Source: Massospora cicadina
Lineage: Eukaryota; Entomophthoromycota; Entomophthoromycetes; Entomophthorales; Entomophthoraceae
Length of the DNA: 64,000 nucleotides
Assembly (NCBI GenBank): GCA_022478985.1
Contig: JAKSZP010012129.1
Location: 1-64,000, forward strand
Direction of reading: 5' to 3'
In this document: piece by piece, positions 11,641 through 24,023 of the stretch
How the letters are laid out: each line of letters opens with the position of its first letter
Position numbering within the stretch: the first letter of the stretch is position 1
Translations under genes and position numbers: made by a program
The notes under the pieces: generated by a model
The model's database searches: none
Seen by the model: only the letters and a program-made list of their open reading frames with translations
What the model was told of the DNA's origin: nothing

Positions 11641-12500
11641 AATAAAAGGGTGAAGGGACGCTGTTAGTTATAGGGCTGAGGAGAACTTCTTGAAAAAATT
11701 CACCATACCAATGAAGCTCTTGAGTTGCCTCTGGGAGGTTGCAGTTGGCCACAACTGTATATAGCCTCCAGATTGCAGGGGGGAACATCATATCCATCCT
11801 TTAGAATCAGGTTCCCCAAAAAGGTAACCTCCTCTCAGAAACGTATATTTAGAGGTCTTCACAAAGAGGCCAGCCTTGTGGAGGACAGCAACTACTTCTT
11901 TCAAGCCTTTAGAATGGAGCTCATGGGTGAGGAGTTAAATTAGTATGTTGTCAATATAGTCAATGGTGCATATGAACTTGATATTTGTGAGGGCATTGTT
12001 GATGAAACAGTGAAAGTCTCTGATGTATCCTCCAACCTTAAGGGCATCACACTGATCTTGATTTTTCCTTTAATTAGTCCAAATGGATTTAAGCCACTTC
12101 TGCTCAGCCTTTACCCTCACTTGGTTTAAAGCGTTAACTAGGCTGCGCCTGGAAAATATCAGGACTTTTCAATGGCATGAGCAATAGACTGTTCTAGGTG
12201 GGGGGGTATAGGATCTGGGACCATAACATTATTTACATGGCCATAGTTGACACATGATCTCAGGAAACCATCCTCCTTCTTGTCAAATACAGATATGAGG
12301 CAATATGGGAGTACTTATTGATGATTCACCTTTTTCAAAAGCCATCCAGCCATATCCCAGGGCTTTATCCTCTTCTCTGGTGTACAGGTACAAGGGGAAG
12401 TTGATCTTGACTAGGTGAACCATTATCTAAAATGCCAAATCATACTATGAATGAGGCGAGAGCTTGGTAGCCAGGCTCATGTCAAAGGCGTCCTTGTAAG
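11640..12500 (-). pseudogene. pol: Chromovirus reverse transcriptase remnant
   Basis: Fragments in several frames match the Ty3/gypsy RT core. The palm reads FINNALTNIKF...YIDNILI at about 11940-12030, where the family has a YxDD box. Here the second catalytic Asp is Asn (GAC to AAC) and the following Tyr is a stop. Thumb and connection pieces follow (HKAGLFVKTSKYTFLRGGYLFGEP in two parts, then LKSFIGMVNFFKKF). Non-functional. Confidence 0.7.
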
Positions 12501-12689
12501 GGGAAAGAAGTGAGGAATTTTGGATGGGGGTCCATAAGGGAAGAGCAGGAGGAGATATCAAACTTAGTGAGGCCTCAGGGGTATTATTTCAATATTTGGA
12601 TATTCCCACTGAGCCTGCTGTTGGTAAATGACAGGTATTTGATGTCCAGATCTATATTCACCTTCTGGCAACGCCACCAGTCTACACCC

Positions 12690-12930
12690 ATGATCACAAT
12701 TTATAATAGGTTATATGATGTTGAAAAGTGATAAAAATATAGAAAACATGGACAAATAATTGAATAGTATGCTTGAGGGTTTAGCATTTTTAAGGGTTTG
12801 GAGGAAGCGCCCAATATAGAGGAGCCACATCTGTGTCCAGGACCAAGGATTGTGAAGCTGAGGTTCATAAAGTTGCCAAATGCCTGTGTCCAGGAGAGCC
12901 TGTACAGTGACCTTGTGTAACCCATTATAA
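12690..12930 (-). pseudogene. Chromovirus aspartic protease fragment
   Basis: The minus strand encodes VTVQALLDTG, the active-site motif of retrotransposon aspartic protease, at plus coordinates about 12871-12910. One frame shift later comes AFGNFMNLSF, which resembles the family's usual ALLDTGASGNFMN continuation. The Asp of DTG is intact. The sequence upstream (gag-protease junction) is missing because another element starts at 12970. Confidence 0.65.
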
Positions 12931-12969
12931 AGGTAATAGGAGATGAGATATCTCGATCTTATTTATAGT

Positions 12970-13582
12970 TGTTAGGATTTTGACCAGAATATTATTCTTC
13001 TAATATGTTACACATAAAGTGGTATATATAGCTGTTTGCGGTTACTGAATTATTTATCTAGTTTGATGTTTTTTGACTTCCATATTGGAAGTTTTAATTT
13101 TAGCTCCTATTTCAATTGTTCAATCAATTTAAGATAGTTTGATGATCCAACTTTATTAGAGTATCAGGATAAAATGGCAATAGCTATCAATGTTACTAAC
13201 GCTTGTATTAAAATTGCCAAAACTTTTGAACATTATGAAGATAGTTCTGACCCAATACCATAACAATATTATAAGTCAGTGTTTAATTAGATTATTATGA
13301 TCTTTAGCAATTTGTGCAATATTATTTGGTAGGGGAAAATTGATTGCCAATATCATAAAGATATAAATCCCCTTATCCCTTTCAATAAACACCTTGGCTT
13401 CTATACTAGAACTAACTAGTAGATTTCTTTCTTATTTATTGTTAGACTGTTTTTGCTAAGAGGTTTTAAAAACAAGGTCATTATAATTTTTTGGTTTGGA
13501 TTGTGCTTCCTGTTTTCAAGAGTTAAGCATTATACAATGATAACAAAACTTCTTAAATCTGTGCAATTGCCACTTTTCAACA
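12970..13582 (+). repeat. 5' LTR of the old gypsy element
   Basis: 613 bp, TG...CA ends (TGTTAGG...TTTTCAACA), followed two bases later by the primer-binding site. It aligns with 25126-25959, for example at GACTTCC.TAT, TAGCTC.TATTT, ATTGTTCAA.CAAT and CTTTATTAGA.TAT. Strongly diverged. Confidence 0.75.
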
Positions 13583-13584
13583 AA

Positions 13585-13603
13585 TGATGCTTACTACAGG
13601 GGG
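13585..13603 (+). other. Primer-binding site, old gypsy
   Basis: TGATGCTTACTACAGGGGG directly follows the LTR. It differs at two positions from the PBS of the younger gypsy (TGGTGCTCACTACAGGGGG, 18821). The complement ends in ...CACCA in the younger copy, as expected of a tRNA 3' end. Confidence 0.65.
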
Positions 13604-15200
13604 CATATGAGACGAGTTATCTAGAAAAAGTCCGTATAAGGGATGGAGAGTCAATTAGAGTGGGGAGTAATGTCCACTCAGAGACATGGGTGTTTAATTT
13701 TTTTAAATGAAAGAATAAATTATGGTATAAGTAGAACTTTCAGAAAAGAATGTTAATAATATAGTACATTGCCCATCTAGTACTAAAAAAATAATATATA
13801 ACAGCTATTTAAATCATCAGAAGAAACAAGGGTAGAAAATCGTAAGTTGAAAGTATGGATATTAAATCTAAAGAAATAGGGAGTAAAAACACTTCATCAC
13901 AGTATACTTCTTGGAAGAATATATAAGTAATTAAAGTGAAAAATAAAGGAACTAATTATTTGATAGCTCATCATCTAACAACAATATTATAAACCAACCA
14001 GAAAAGCACACTAAAAATCCCTAAGTTATTAACAGTCATTACAAAAGAACATGCTAGGGGAATTGGATCACCATTTTCATAGCCAAATAAATTTATGAGA
14101 CGTTAGAAAATAGGAGTAACAGCTACTTTACGTTTAGTAAATTCATACCAACTCCAATGCTGCTTAAATATCAAAAATACTGTTTTTGCATTTATTAAAC
14201 TTTTGAAATGATTATGGTTGAATGCAATGATAGTTAGAAGGCAATTAGTGTAATTTTTTGTTTAGATACTGAAATCCTGAACCTTGTCCTACTAGAATAG
14301 AAACCATTGAGTGGACATATAGTGAGGCAAAAGATGCCAGTATAAGTGAGTTTGGTAGCCCAAAACACATTGCAGACCAAGAGCAAGAATAAATGTGTAT
14401 TCAGTTCAATAACAATGAAACCATAGATAAATTTACCAAAAGGGTCTATCTGAAAGCTCAAATTCTCACTGGTTTATGAGCACTAAATGATTAAGATGCA
14501 TGAATTACAAGGAAGACGGCACTTTGTCCCTATGGAAATTTTACCAGGCCATGTTTCTACTATAGTTTCTAACACAAAGACTTCACAGATGGTTGATTCT
14601 TTAAAATGTGTGGAACAATATTTGATAAACCAAAACTGAGCTGCAGTGATGAATATAGATGAGATAAAGTTGCCAACATAAAAGTTTAATTCAACTATCA
14701 TAAATGCGGCAAAAAATGTCATGTGGCAAAGTTTTGCAGAGAAAAGAAATCAAAAAGCAACGTCAATCTGAATATTTCTAATGATAAGGTGACTCAAGTG
14801 ATTCATCAGGGAAAATACTAGGCGTAGTAGACAAAAAACAAAATATCTTTTGCTATGCTCCAGTTCCATCAGTCCTAAGGATGGTAACTGAGCCCATAAT
14901 TGAAGAAGTGACATGGCATTATATGAAGCAGCTCCAGAATAAGAATATGAACATGGAGCAGGACCATTTCACATTAACCCTGTCATTTAACCAACCTCCA
15001 ACAACTATTAATATAGAGAAATTCCTCAATATATCTGAAAAACTTTAAGAGCAATTGAGTCAGCCAACAATGTAAATATTTTATTAGTAAATAGTTTGAT
15101 AGAAATCTTATTGTACCTATGCAGATATTTTGGTCAATTGAGTAAAGGTTTGAGAAAATTTTGACAGTGAGCTTCAATTAACATTTTCTCTACAAAATTG
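13604..15200 (+). pseudogene. gag: Old gypsy gag remnant with zinc knuckle
   Basis: Heavily interrupted. The clearest part is at about 14694-14744, which reads YHKCGKKCHVAKFCREK. This is a retroviral-type CCHC knuckle (CX2CX4HX4C) in which the first Cys is Tyr and the usual Gly before His is Cys. Upstream segments encode short polar frames without a recognisable start. Confidence 0.5.
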
Positions 15201-18200
15201 TAGAAAAAAAATAAGACTTACTCCTGATCTTGACCATAGTAAGGTTTATGGGACTGCGGACCTACAAACCACTACTTCTATGAAAGCATACAGTGGTTTG
15301 CCTTTGTGGTTTGGATCACTAATTTTCACAGCACAGGAAAAGTTTTGACAAATTAGAATTTAAAGATCCTAATTAACACCAACTTTATGCAATAGTATGG
15401 GGTTTGGTGTGATTTTATAAAAAATAAGCATAAAAGTTCAAAGGCAAACTTTGCCGCTGTTTTTAAAACTGAAAAGGTGACCCACCCCAAATTAGGAGAA
15501 ATTTTTAAGACAGTCTAGTATATGCAGATGTAATCATCTAATAAAGTATTTTAAAGCTGGATGACATTCAAAAAACTCTCCTGATCAATTTAAAGAGTGT
15601 CAGGGGATTTTCTTAAGAGCATGAAGGCCAATGATTTTAGATTATAAAGAGCAGTGTATTGTGAAACTGGCCTTACATTGGAAATTTCAGAGTATTTGTA
15701 TTTAAAACTTTATATACCATGGCTGAAAGCTAGACCAAGACCATAGGTTGCGTCTGGGATTTTAAACTCTGTCCATGATGAGATTCAAGTATTTGTTGAC
15801 AACCTATAGGATAGGCCGATTCAAATAGAAGGAAAAATCAGGTAGTAGCATATGCTCACTTGATTCTGACTAGGGACTTTTGTCCTTCCATGACTTTACT
15901 CAGTTAAGCGTTATGGGGTTGCCAGAATTTTCAGAGTCTGAGACAACCTTTGCCATTTCATATTTTGTTGAACTTAATGAGATATTAGATAAGTAGAATA
16001 ATAGGATCCTTCAATTTTTCTTGAAAAATATTCTGAGGGGTTCACAAAAGATGAATATGACCTCAGATGTGCTAAAGGAATAGTTCATAAGGCGAAGTTG
16101 GGGGATCAAATGCAAAATTAAAAATAGAACCCATCAGATGGTCACAAGTAAGTTAGGCCATAATTGCTAACTAGATTGGCATATACTTGAACATGGGTTA
16201 TTAACTCTATCTTCAAGCCCTTGGGAAAGCCCAAATTTAATTGAAAAAGAAATATGAAACCAACCAAATGGTTATAGATTACTATCAGATGAATAGAATA
16301 ACAAAAAAGAACCCATATCCAATGCCACAAATAATTGTTGCTCTGGATCTCCTAGGAGTGACTAAATTCTTTTTAAGCCTTAAATCTCATATCAGGATAA
16401 TGGCGAATTGGCCTACATAAGTAGGATCAAGAAAAATGTGTAAATATTACCACATAAGGGTTATATAAACTGATGTAATTGCCACAAAGCCTGTGCAATG
16501 CAACAGCTACATTTAATAAACGTTGGATACCATGTTAGGTGATTTAAAATTGTCATGCAATCTTATCTAATTAGATGATATCAATGTCTTTGGCCGCATA
16601 TTTACAGATACCATAAACACTTGGAAAAAGTTTATAAAATTATCCACATCGAAGCTGATGATAAATTTCAGAAAATTCATTTTTTAAAAGAAACTAGGTA
16701 CTTAGGCTTTAATGTTGATGCTGATGGACTTCACCCTCTAAAACCTAAAATTGAGGCAATTTGGGCGATGTCACACCTTAAATGTTCAATATGTGCAAGT
16801 GAATTAGGTATGATAATCTAATATTGAGGTTTCACAAGAATGTTGTTTCTATTTTATGAAGCCAATATTTTAAATATAAAAAGGATCCAAATAAAAGCTT
16901 CACAAGAATGAAGAAGCTGAATATTTTTGATGCACTTAGAAGGTATTCAGTGATAAAGCTAAGTTTGAAGTTTATAAATTACAACTAGCCATTAATTATA
17001 TAGACAGATGCACATTTATTGGTAATAGAAGATGTACTGAGTCAAGTCGATGAATTTGGTGATGAACACCCTGTAGCAAATGTAAGCCAAACTTTGAGCA
17101 AACATGAGCAGAATTACTTGTGACAGAGTGTGAATGCCTTATAGTGATATATGTCTGTAAACAATTCAGAGTTTATATCCATGTGGTATATTTCAAAATG
17201 GTAACATACCACTCTTCACTCAGATGGCTGCACAAATCAAAAGTTTCTGAAAGGAGATTGGCTCATTAGACCATAAAATTGAAGACATATGACTTTGTGA
17301 TTTTACATTGCAATTGTACATTTCATCAGAATGAAGATAGTATATCACATTTGCCAACAGTTATAGTTCTTCAAAAAGAGGCAGATGAGCTATATAAGAA
17401 TATGCTTACAATACTATAAAAGACCAACCCTGGAAATTTTTCAAGTCTAAATAAGGTGATAAAAAATATAAAGACAGTCAAGGGTCTATTGTCAAAAATG
17501 TTGGGGGATAACTCCTAATGTTCCAAAGACTTCTGAAAGCACTGAGGTTATAATGTATCTTATAAGTGTGCTGGGCATGGAGGCTGCAAAAAACCCTAAA
17601 TCATGTTAGTCAGGAGTACTATTGTGTCTTACTTAACTTTGACGTTTCATAAAATCTCGCTTGTTATGTAATGTGTCAGACTCAAAAGCCCTATAGGAAA
17701 GCAATCACTTTCTGGCTATTAAAGCCTGAGTTCATTTGGCACATGATATCCATCAACATAATATGGTCATTTAAAATGAGTTCTAGCTGAAGCCAATACA
17801 TTATTTTGGCCATCAATTACTTGACTCATTGGGTAGAGATGCGCGCTTTAGATAAAGTAGATACCAGTAATACTGCCAAGTTTATAATGAAGCAGTTAAT
17901 TTATTGGCATGATTGCCTTCCATTTATTTTAACAAACAATGGAAAAAACTTCACTATGTATGTTTTACCAAAACTACACGAATTAAAAGATATACGGAGT
18001 ACTAATGACGCCAAACCATCCAGAAATAAATTTATGGTTGAAAGGGTAAATAATAGTCTAGCCACTACTTTGAAAAGCTTGTAGCTGATAAACCTTACAG
18101 ATGGGTAACTTTCTATTGTTGTTAACACTTTGATATAATTTAGGTTATATTTCATCAATTAGCAATTCTCCTTATGAAGTACCTTATAGCGTCAGCCTTG

Positions 18201-18353
18201 TCTGCCACCAATTTTATATTCCACTCTTGAACTGAGTTTGGAAATAAAGCTTTACATGATTTGGTGAATTTGACAAAAGTTTTGATAAGATATACTTTCT
18301 CCTCCTATGCCAATATATTCAAAAAAAGATTAAGGACAAAGAATATGAAGAAA
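15201..18353 (+). pseudogene. pol: Old gypsy pol remnant: PR, RT, RNase H, integrase core
   Basis: The protease end (MKAYSGLPLWFGSLI, about 15275-15325) parallels GAYSALPL in the younger gypsy. RT has VIDYYQMNRITKKNPYPMP near 16271-16335, then LDDINVFG at 16569-16590, where the Tyr of YLDD has become a stop. The RT thumb is open at 16621-16821 (RYLGFNVDADGLHPLKPKIEAI). RNase H pieces lie at about 16930-17330. In integrase the first catalytic position reads SINII (family SIDVV) at about 17747 and the second LTNNGKNF (family DNG) at about 17929, so both Asp are Asn. MVERVN keeps the Glu. The younger element begins at 18354. Confidence 0.75.
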
Positions 18354-18819
18354 TGTCGCAATTCCAATATGACTGGACGATAAGCCCCAAGTCCATATGG
18401 CGGAATGTATGGAATCTGCTGGAATCAAACTGGTACTGGTAATCTAAGCGCTTCAAAATGAGTCATTCAGCAAATTGAAAGGATTTATGCCAAGATTCGA
18501 TACAAATGAGATCAATTTGGAAAGGGAAGCAGAAATGAAGAATACCAAGCTGAGGACGCATCCAGCTGGGGAAAACAAGGTATAAAGAGTCTGATAGAAG
18601 ATAAAAGATTTCAGAGGTTTTTATGGGAAAAGAAGTGCAGATAAATTCTGCAACTATATTATAATAAAGGTGTAAATAAGGGGCGATAGCTCATATAAAT
18701 ATTTATTAAGTTAATTATATCGTCAGCGATCTTCATATCATCCGATTTGGTTGCTCAGTGGCTCATACCCTGTGCAAAACCAACTTGGCAGAATCAAGAC
18801 TAAACACTGAGAATTAACA
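18354..18819 (+). repeat. 5' LTR of the nested gypsy
   Basis: 466 bp from TGTCGCAATTCC to AGAATTAACA. A TATA-like GGTATAAAGAG lies at about 18580 and is also present in the 3' LTR. It aligns along its full length with 24024-24486. Confidence 0.92.
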
Positions 18820-18820
18820 G

Positions 18821-18839
18821 TGGTGCTCACTACAGGGGG
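18821..18839 (+). other. Primer-binding site, nested gypsy
   Basis: TGGTGCTCACTACAGGGGG, one base after the LTR. The same motif follows the LTRs of three other elements in this window. Confidence 0.75.
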
Positions 18840-18888
18840 CCACTAAGCAACTTTAGTTGGAGGAAACCAAAAAGTCAATTACTTAACA

Positions 18889-20115
18889 ATGATGAGTCCT
18901 CCTCTGTTCCAACAGCAAACCCACTTGCAGAATCTAATCAAAGAAGTTCTTCCGCAAATATAAGCTATGGAACAGCATCTGAATGAAGAAAGGGAGTCTG
19001 CCAAAAAATGCAACAACAATATAAAACGCTGCAACAGGAAATCCAGTTGATGAATAAACAGTTCGTGGAGCATACCAGAGCTGGGGGGATGGTGCAGTCA
19101 GTGGCAATTTGGAGAATGAACGTTATGACTCCACTAACAAATATTCTTCCAGTAATGACATGTATACCCCACGCGACTCTACTTCCTTTAAGTTCATCAC
19201 GTCAGATTCGAGCTTAACCAGCCAGTGAACCAATGCGCCTGGTCCCTGCAGCAGAAGTGTGGAGCAAGGCGAAGCCATGCAAATTGAGAACTTAACTCCT
19301 TTCAGTTGTGATGGAAACCTATATGGGTATTTTAAGCGATTTGAATTTGCTGTAAAAGGGGTTTCTGATCGACAAAAAGCAAAACTGTTGCTGTCTGCTC
19401 TTGATGTAGACAGCGCCGATCAAGTTATTTACTACCTCCCAAACAGTTCAGCATCTTATGAAGAAATTAAAGCGATTGTTCTTCATTTGTTTGGGGGTGC
19501 AACCAAAAGGGCTCAACGAAAAGCCAATTTTCTGACTATAAAATTTCACCAAGATGAGACCCTGTCAGCTTTTGCTGAACGTTTTTCAGAAGAAGCACAT
19601 GTACTAATTGGAGCCAACCTTTTATCCGCTGAGGATGTGGGTATTGTGGTGATGGCGGCAATCAAACCATACCAGGAACTATCTAACGCTATGTCCCATG
19701 TGTTGAACAAAGGAGCAGGACTTATTTGGATTGTAAATACTTTACACCAACTATCAGCCACAAACAGCGCCCCTAATATAGCCCGCCAACCTTCTGTTAC
19801 CTCTGCACCAAAGACTTCAGAGTATGAACTACAGCAGCTATGCTATCATCCAAGGGAACATATTTGTTTGCCATACCATTCTGCGAAATTCTTTCTGACC
19901 TAGATATGATCTGCCAGCTCATTCCCAACTTTGGAACCATACCGTTAATCATTGCACTGGTCTTTCAGCTGCAGGTTATATACACAAACCCTTCATTAAT
20001 ACTTGCTTCCAATGCAACTGGAGGGGGCATTATGGGGCAAACCGCCCTAATAAAAACACAATTGGCTGTGTTACTGACCAAGGAGACCCCACAGGGAAAA
20101 GCTCGAGTGGAGTAG
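18889..20115 (+). pseudogene. gag: Nested gypsy gag with degenerate zinc knuckle
   Basis: The likely start is the ATG at 18889. The N-terminus is Gln/Glu-rich, probably coiled coil (FQQQTHLQNLIKEVLPQ, then KKMQQQYKTLQQEIQLMNKQ in another frame), and carries a stop near 18960. The best open part, 19259-19903 (214 codons), contains the conserved capsid-like stretch with LSAFAERF, also found as LFSFAERF in the gag at 35-36 kb. The nucleocapsid knuckle at about 20004-20045 reads CFQCNWRGHYGANR, that is CX2CX4HX4 with the last Cys changed to Arg, and needs a frame change from the main frame. Confidence 0.8.
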
Positions 20116-20499
20116 AGATAGGACGCTCCTCCTCCACTATGTTTAATCCACTTGTCCTTATATATCCCTCACTCCTAATTGGGAAGAATCTGAAACTCAA
20201 TTGGATGAATTACTATACCAACAGCTTCCGTCAGAAATCTCTGCTTCTGGGTCCCAATGTATAGATTCACCCTTAAACTCTGTGTTTTGCCAGGAAGCGC
20301 TGAAGCCATATGCGTGGCAGATTTTGGAACAGACTGGCACAAGTATTGAGGATCCATCAATGGCTGCTACTTCTTTGGTAGGAGTCCACAATGCCATTCT
20401 GGTGGGAAAAATCAACAATGAGTACCCACAGGTCGGCAAGAGCATCTCCTCTTTCTTAATTAACAGCAAGCTCTTGGATGTACATGCAATAAAATTGAT

Positions 20500-20915
20500 G
20501 GTTACTCTTACTTGGAATGTACTTATTGTGACATTTTCATCCAAAATAGAAAAATCTGGGCTATCATCAATACTGGAGCCCCTGTGAACATAGTTTCTAC
20601 CCAGTTGGTGTCAAAGCTCCTGCTCAAACTGGACGTGTATCATCGAGTAGTATATGGAACCACGGGGACACATAGCACTGTATATAAAGGTGCTTATAGC
20701 GCATTGCCCTTATGATTTAGGTTCATCCAGGCTTCTGCCCCAGCGGCGGTTCTGCCGAACAACAATTATGATATGCTAATTGGTGCAGCATTTATGAGGA
20801 GATTTGGTGTTGTTATAGACATGGCGGAGGAATCACTTTACATTTTAGGACAACAGATTCCTGTTTATTTTACCTCATGCGGGATCCCAACGGATTCATT
20901 CCATTCTAGTTAAAT
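20500..20915 (+). pseudogene. pol: Nested gypsy aspartic protease
   Basis: AIINTGAPVNIVSTQLVSKL at about 20553-20610 is the retropepsin active site with DTG changed to NTG. GAYSALPL and NNNYDMLIGAAFMRRFGV (about 20760-20810) match the flap and the C-terminal hydrophobic-Gly motif of the family. One stop lies between them, at 20713. Confidence 0.75.
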
Positions 20916-21389
20916 AAACCTAGCCTACAGCAACAGAGTAATTCCCATGCGCTATTGATGACTGAAGCAAAGGACTAGGATCCTTCACAACCAGATCTAT
21001 GAATACAAGGGAATTCCACTTCGAGCGGCTAGTGATTGTAGTATACCATCTGGGCACCAATGCATAGTAGGAACTGAGCTCGAAATTGATGTCCCAAAAG
21101 AGTTTTTGGTGAAATCATGGCGCCTTACCAGCGCTCTCAGCTTGAGCCACATGTGGCTCCAGGGTTTCTGCTACCTGGGAATGGAGAAGTGAAAGTGCTG
21201 CTCGCAAATTTAAAAAAAGAGACCATAACAATCTGGTGGCACCAAGTGGTGGCGTACTTACACTTTTCTCCTATAGAAGAGGTCTGCTGTATCTATGATT
21301 TTGGATCGTGGGAGGACCTTGGATTGCCAACAAGCTCTCCAATTGGCATATTGAATGTGGTTCCACGGGAAGCGCTGACTGGATTATAA

Positions 21390-22760
21390 ATGGAACAACA
21401 AGAACAAGCTATGGCGTTATCTGAAAAGTATCAGGATATTTTTGCATCTGATGATCACAATCTGGGGTGCGCTCAAGAAGTGGTTCATCATATAGATACC
21501 GGGGATCACCCTCCCATTTGTTCATAACCTATTAGACATTCTAAAGCAGCGGAGGAAGTTGTTTCTGATGAGGTGGATAAACTTATACTGTTAGGGATGT
21601 TAGAGACATCAAATAGTCTGTGGGCATCACCAGTGCTCATAGTAAAGAAAAAAGATGGCTTGAATTGGGTGGTTATCAACTATCACAAACTCAATAAGAT
21701 AACAAAGAAGGATTATACCCTCTTCTGAAAATTGATGATGCGTTAGATTGATTAGGAGGAGCGAACTATTTCTCTGCCGTGGATCTGACCTTGGGGTACT
21801 GGAAGATCGAATTGCCTTCAGTGGAATGAGAAAAATGTGCCATCATCACATCAAAAAATTATACCAACCTACTAACATGCCACAAGGGTTGTGCAACACC
21901 CCAGCTACGTTTCAGCATGCAATGGATTTGACTCTAGGTGATTTAAAGTTGGCCTGCATTTTAGTCTATCTTGATGATATCAACATGTTCTTGCGGACAT
22001 TTAATGAACACCTTGGACATTTGGAACAAGTGTTCTGATGCCTCGCTGCCACTAATATCAAAATCAAGCCTCAAAAGTGTCATTTCTTTAAAGAGCAATT
22101 GAATATACCTAGGGTTCGTTGTGGATTCAAATGGGCTTAAACTGCAGCTGGCTAAAGTGGAAGCAATAAGCAAGATGACCTGCCTAGGTAGCAAGTGGGA
22201 CATTAAGGTGTTTCTGGGGATAGTTGAGTATTACCACCGATTCATTCCCAATTTCAGTTGCATCGGGGCCCCACTTTTCAAATTGCTGAAGAAAAACTCT
22301 TCCTTTAATTGGACAGAATGATGCCAGAATGCTTTCGATGTATTGTGCACCATGTTAGCAAGTGCACCCATATTGCAATATCCCAACTTTGACAAAAAGT
22401 TCATAGTGCAAATGGATGCCTCTCTCTCCGCTATAGGGGCAGTATTATCTCTGCAGGATGACGATGGTGTAGAACATCCTGTCACCTTCTGTAGTCGAAG
22501 TTTGAGCTGTCACGAACAAAACTATACTGTTACTGAGCAAGAATGTTTAGCGGTAATTTATGCTTATAAACAGTTTCATGTATACCTTCATGGGGTATGA
22601 TTCTGAGTTATAATGGACCATGCCTCCTTGCGTTAGTTGCAGAATCTGCATGAGCTGGAAGGGCGACTCGCACGTTGGGCATTAAAGCTCCAAGCATATG
22701 ATTTTGAGATTGTACATCACCCTGGAGCTAAACACCAAAATGCGGATTGTCACTCTCTGG
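21390..22760 (+). pseudogene. pol: Nested gypsy reverse transcriptase and RNase H
   Basis: RT begins with VVHHIDTGDHPPI (about 21480) and WASPVLIVKKKDG (about 21630), then NYHKLNKITKKDY, GANYFSAVDLTLGYWKIELP (about 21752-21810) and LACILVYLDDINMF (catalytic YLDD intact, about 21967-21978). Thumb: FLGIVEYYHRFIPNFS (about 22210-22260). RNase H: VQMDASLSAIGAVL with its Asp (about 22405), TEQECLAVI with its Glu (about 22530) and KLQAYDFEIVHHPG near 22690. There are at least four stops or frame changes, including a stop in the CSxP segment at 21518. Confidence 0.85.
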
Positions 22761-23960
22761 GCTGCCAACAGTCACAATCACAGCGGATCTAGCTGACATA
22801 ATGTATGAGAAGATGGTGGTAAATAAATACCAGGATGAGCTGCTGCATGTGATCAAGGTGCTAGATGGTCTTAAGGTGAATACCTTTCTAAGTGAAGGAG
22901 AACTATATAAGCGGATTGGTGACCAGATGTTGTGTTTCCCTAAGCCTTTGGCCCGACCTGCAATAATTATGGATGCTCATTGGGCTGTAGGCCATGGAGG
23001 GTTGCGGAAAACACTGGAGATGTTGTGATCCCAATACTACTGGGAGAGCATGCATTATGATGTATTGTAAACAATTTGTTGTTGTCATCAGTGTCAAGTA
23101 GAAAAACCTTTCCAAAAAAACCACCTACCAACTAGTGAAACCCTGTTCGCTTGACACATCATTTCCATTGATGTAGTGGGACCTCTGCCAAATAGTGCCA
23201 ATCAATCAAAGTATATAATTGTCAATATCTATTACTTGACCCAATGGGTGGAAGCCAGGGCTATTAGAATTTTGGGTACAATCACCACTGCTAAGTTCAT
23301 TATGGAGTGCATTATACAGCGGCATGGCTGCCCGCAGTTCATTCTGATGGACAATGGAACCAATTTCACTTCACATATTCTGCTGAAGTTAAATAAGTTG
23401 ATGGCGATTCGTGGGGTTTTGACCACCTCATATCATCCAGAATCTAATGGAATGCTGGAGCGGGTTAACAGAACACTGGTGAGCATCCTCTGTAAATTGG
23501 TAAATGATTGACCCTCAGAATGGAGCGCCCTCCTACCCACAGCGGTATTCGCATATAATATCAGCTATCATTTGGCCACTGGTAAGAGCTCATTTCAACT
23601 GCTGTATGGTCGACATCTGGCTCTACCTGCCTTACTATATTCGTGTGTAGAGGACACTGGTGGGGTGAATCCTCAGCGATATCCAAATCAACTCACAGAT
23701 ACTTTGATCAAGTTGCAAATGGAAGCCTACTCCACCAGTCTAACAAAGAAAATCTGTGACCAGGCAGCCGACCAGAAGTGCCAGAGAAGTCTTCCGTTGT
23801 TCGCTGTAGGGGATTACATTTTATTCCATGATCAGCATGGATTTGGATGGAAAAATAAGCTCTCTGACGTTTGGGTCGCTCGTTTGAGATTATTGAGAAG
23901 ACTGGCATAGATGTCTACACAATTAAGGAACCTGCTGGGGGTCAGGTTATCAACTGAGTC
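22761..23960 (+). pseudogene. pol: Nested gypsy integrase
   Basis: The N-terminal HHCC finger is visible as AHWAVGHGGLRKTLEML (about 22976-23025) and CHQCQ near 23085, with stops between. The catalytic core keeps all three acidic residues: SIDVVGPLP at about 23163, MDNGTNFTS at about 23346 and NGMLERVNRTL at about 23450. Downstream are SFQLLYGRHLALP (about 23590) and the SH3-like tail GDYILFHDQ with VYTIKEPAGG (about 23810-23940). Stops occur near 23025, 23067, 23153 and 23508. No chromodomain follows. Confidence 0.85.
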
Positions 23961-24010
23961 CACACAAAGTTCCTTTGAGCATAAAAATAGTAAGTTTTTA
24001 TTTTCCAGTC

Positions 24011-24023
24011 AAGGAGGGGGTAA
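24011..24023 (+). other. Polypurine tract, nested gypsy
   Basis: AAGGAGGGGGTAA immediately before the 3' LTR, at the expected place for the plus-strand priming site. Confidence 0.7.

Larger units (their letters stand above)
9468..12969 (-). mobile_element. Decayed Ty3/gypsy chromovirus, minus strand
   Basis: Reading from 12.93 to 9.5 kb on the minus strand, the order is protease, RT, RNase H, integrase, chromodomain, the domain order of Ty3/gypsy chromoviruses. The sequence is interrupted by many stops and frame changes. The 5' side is cut off at 12970, where the LTR of another gypsy element begins. No gag was found on the far side of that element, so gag may be deleted or too decayed to see. 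Catalytic aspartates of RT and integrase are changed. It is the oldest-looking pol in this half of the window. Confidence 0.75.
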
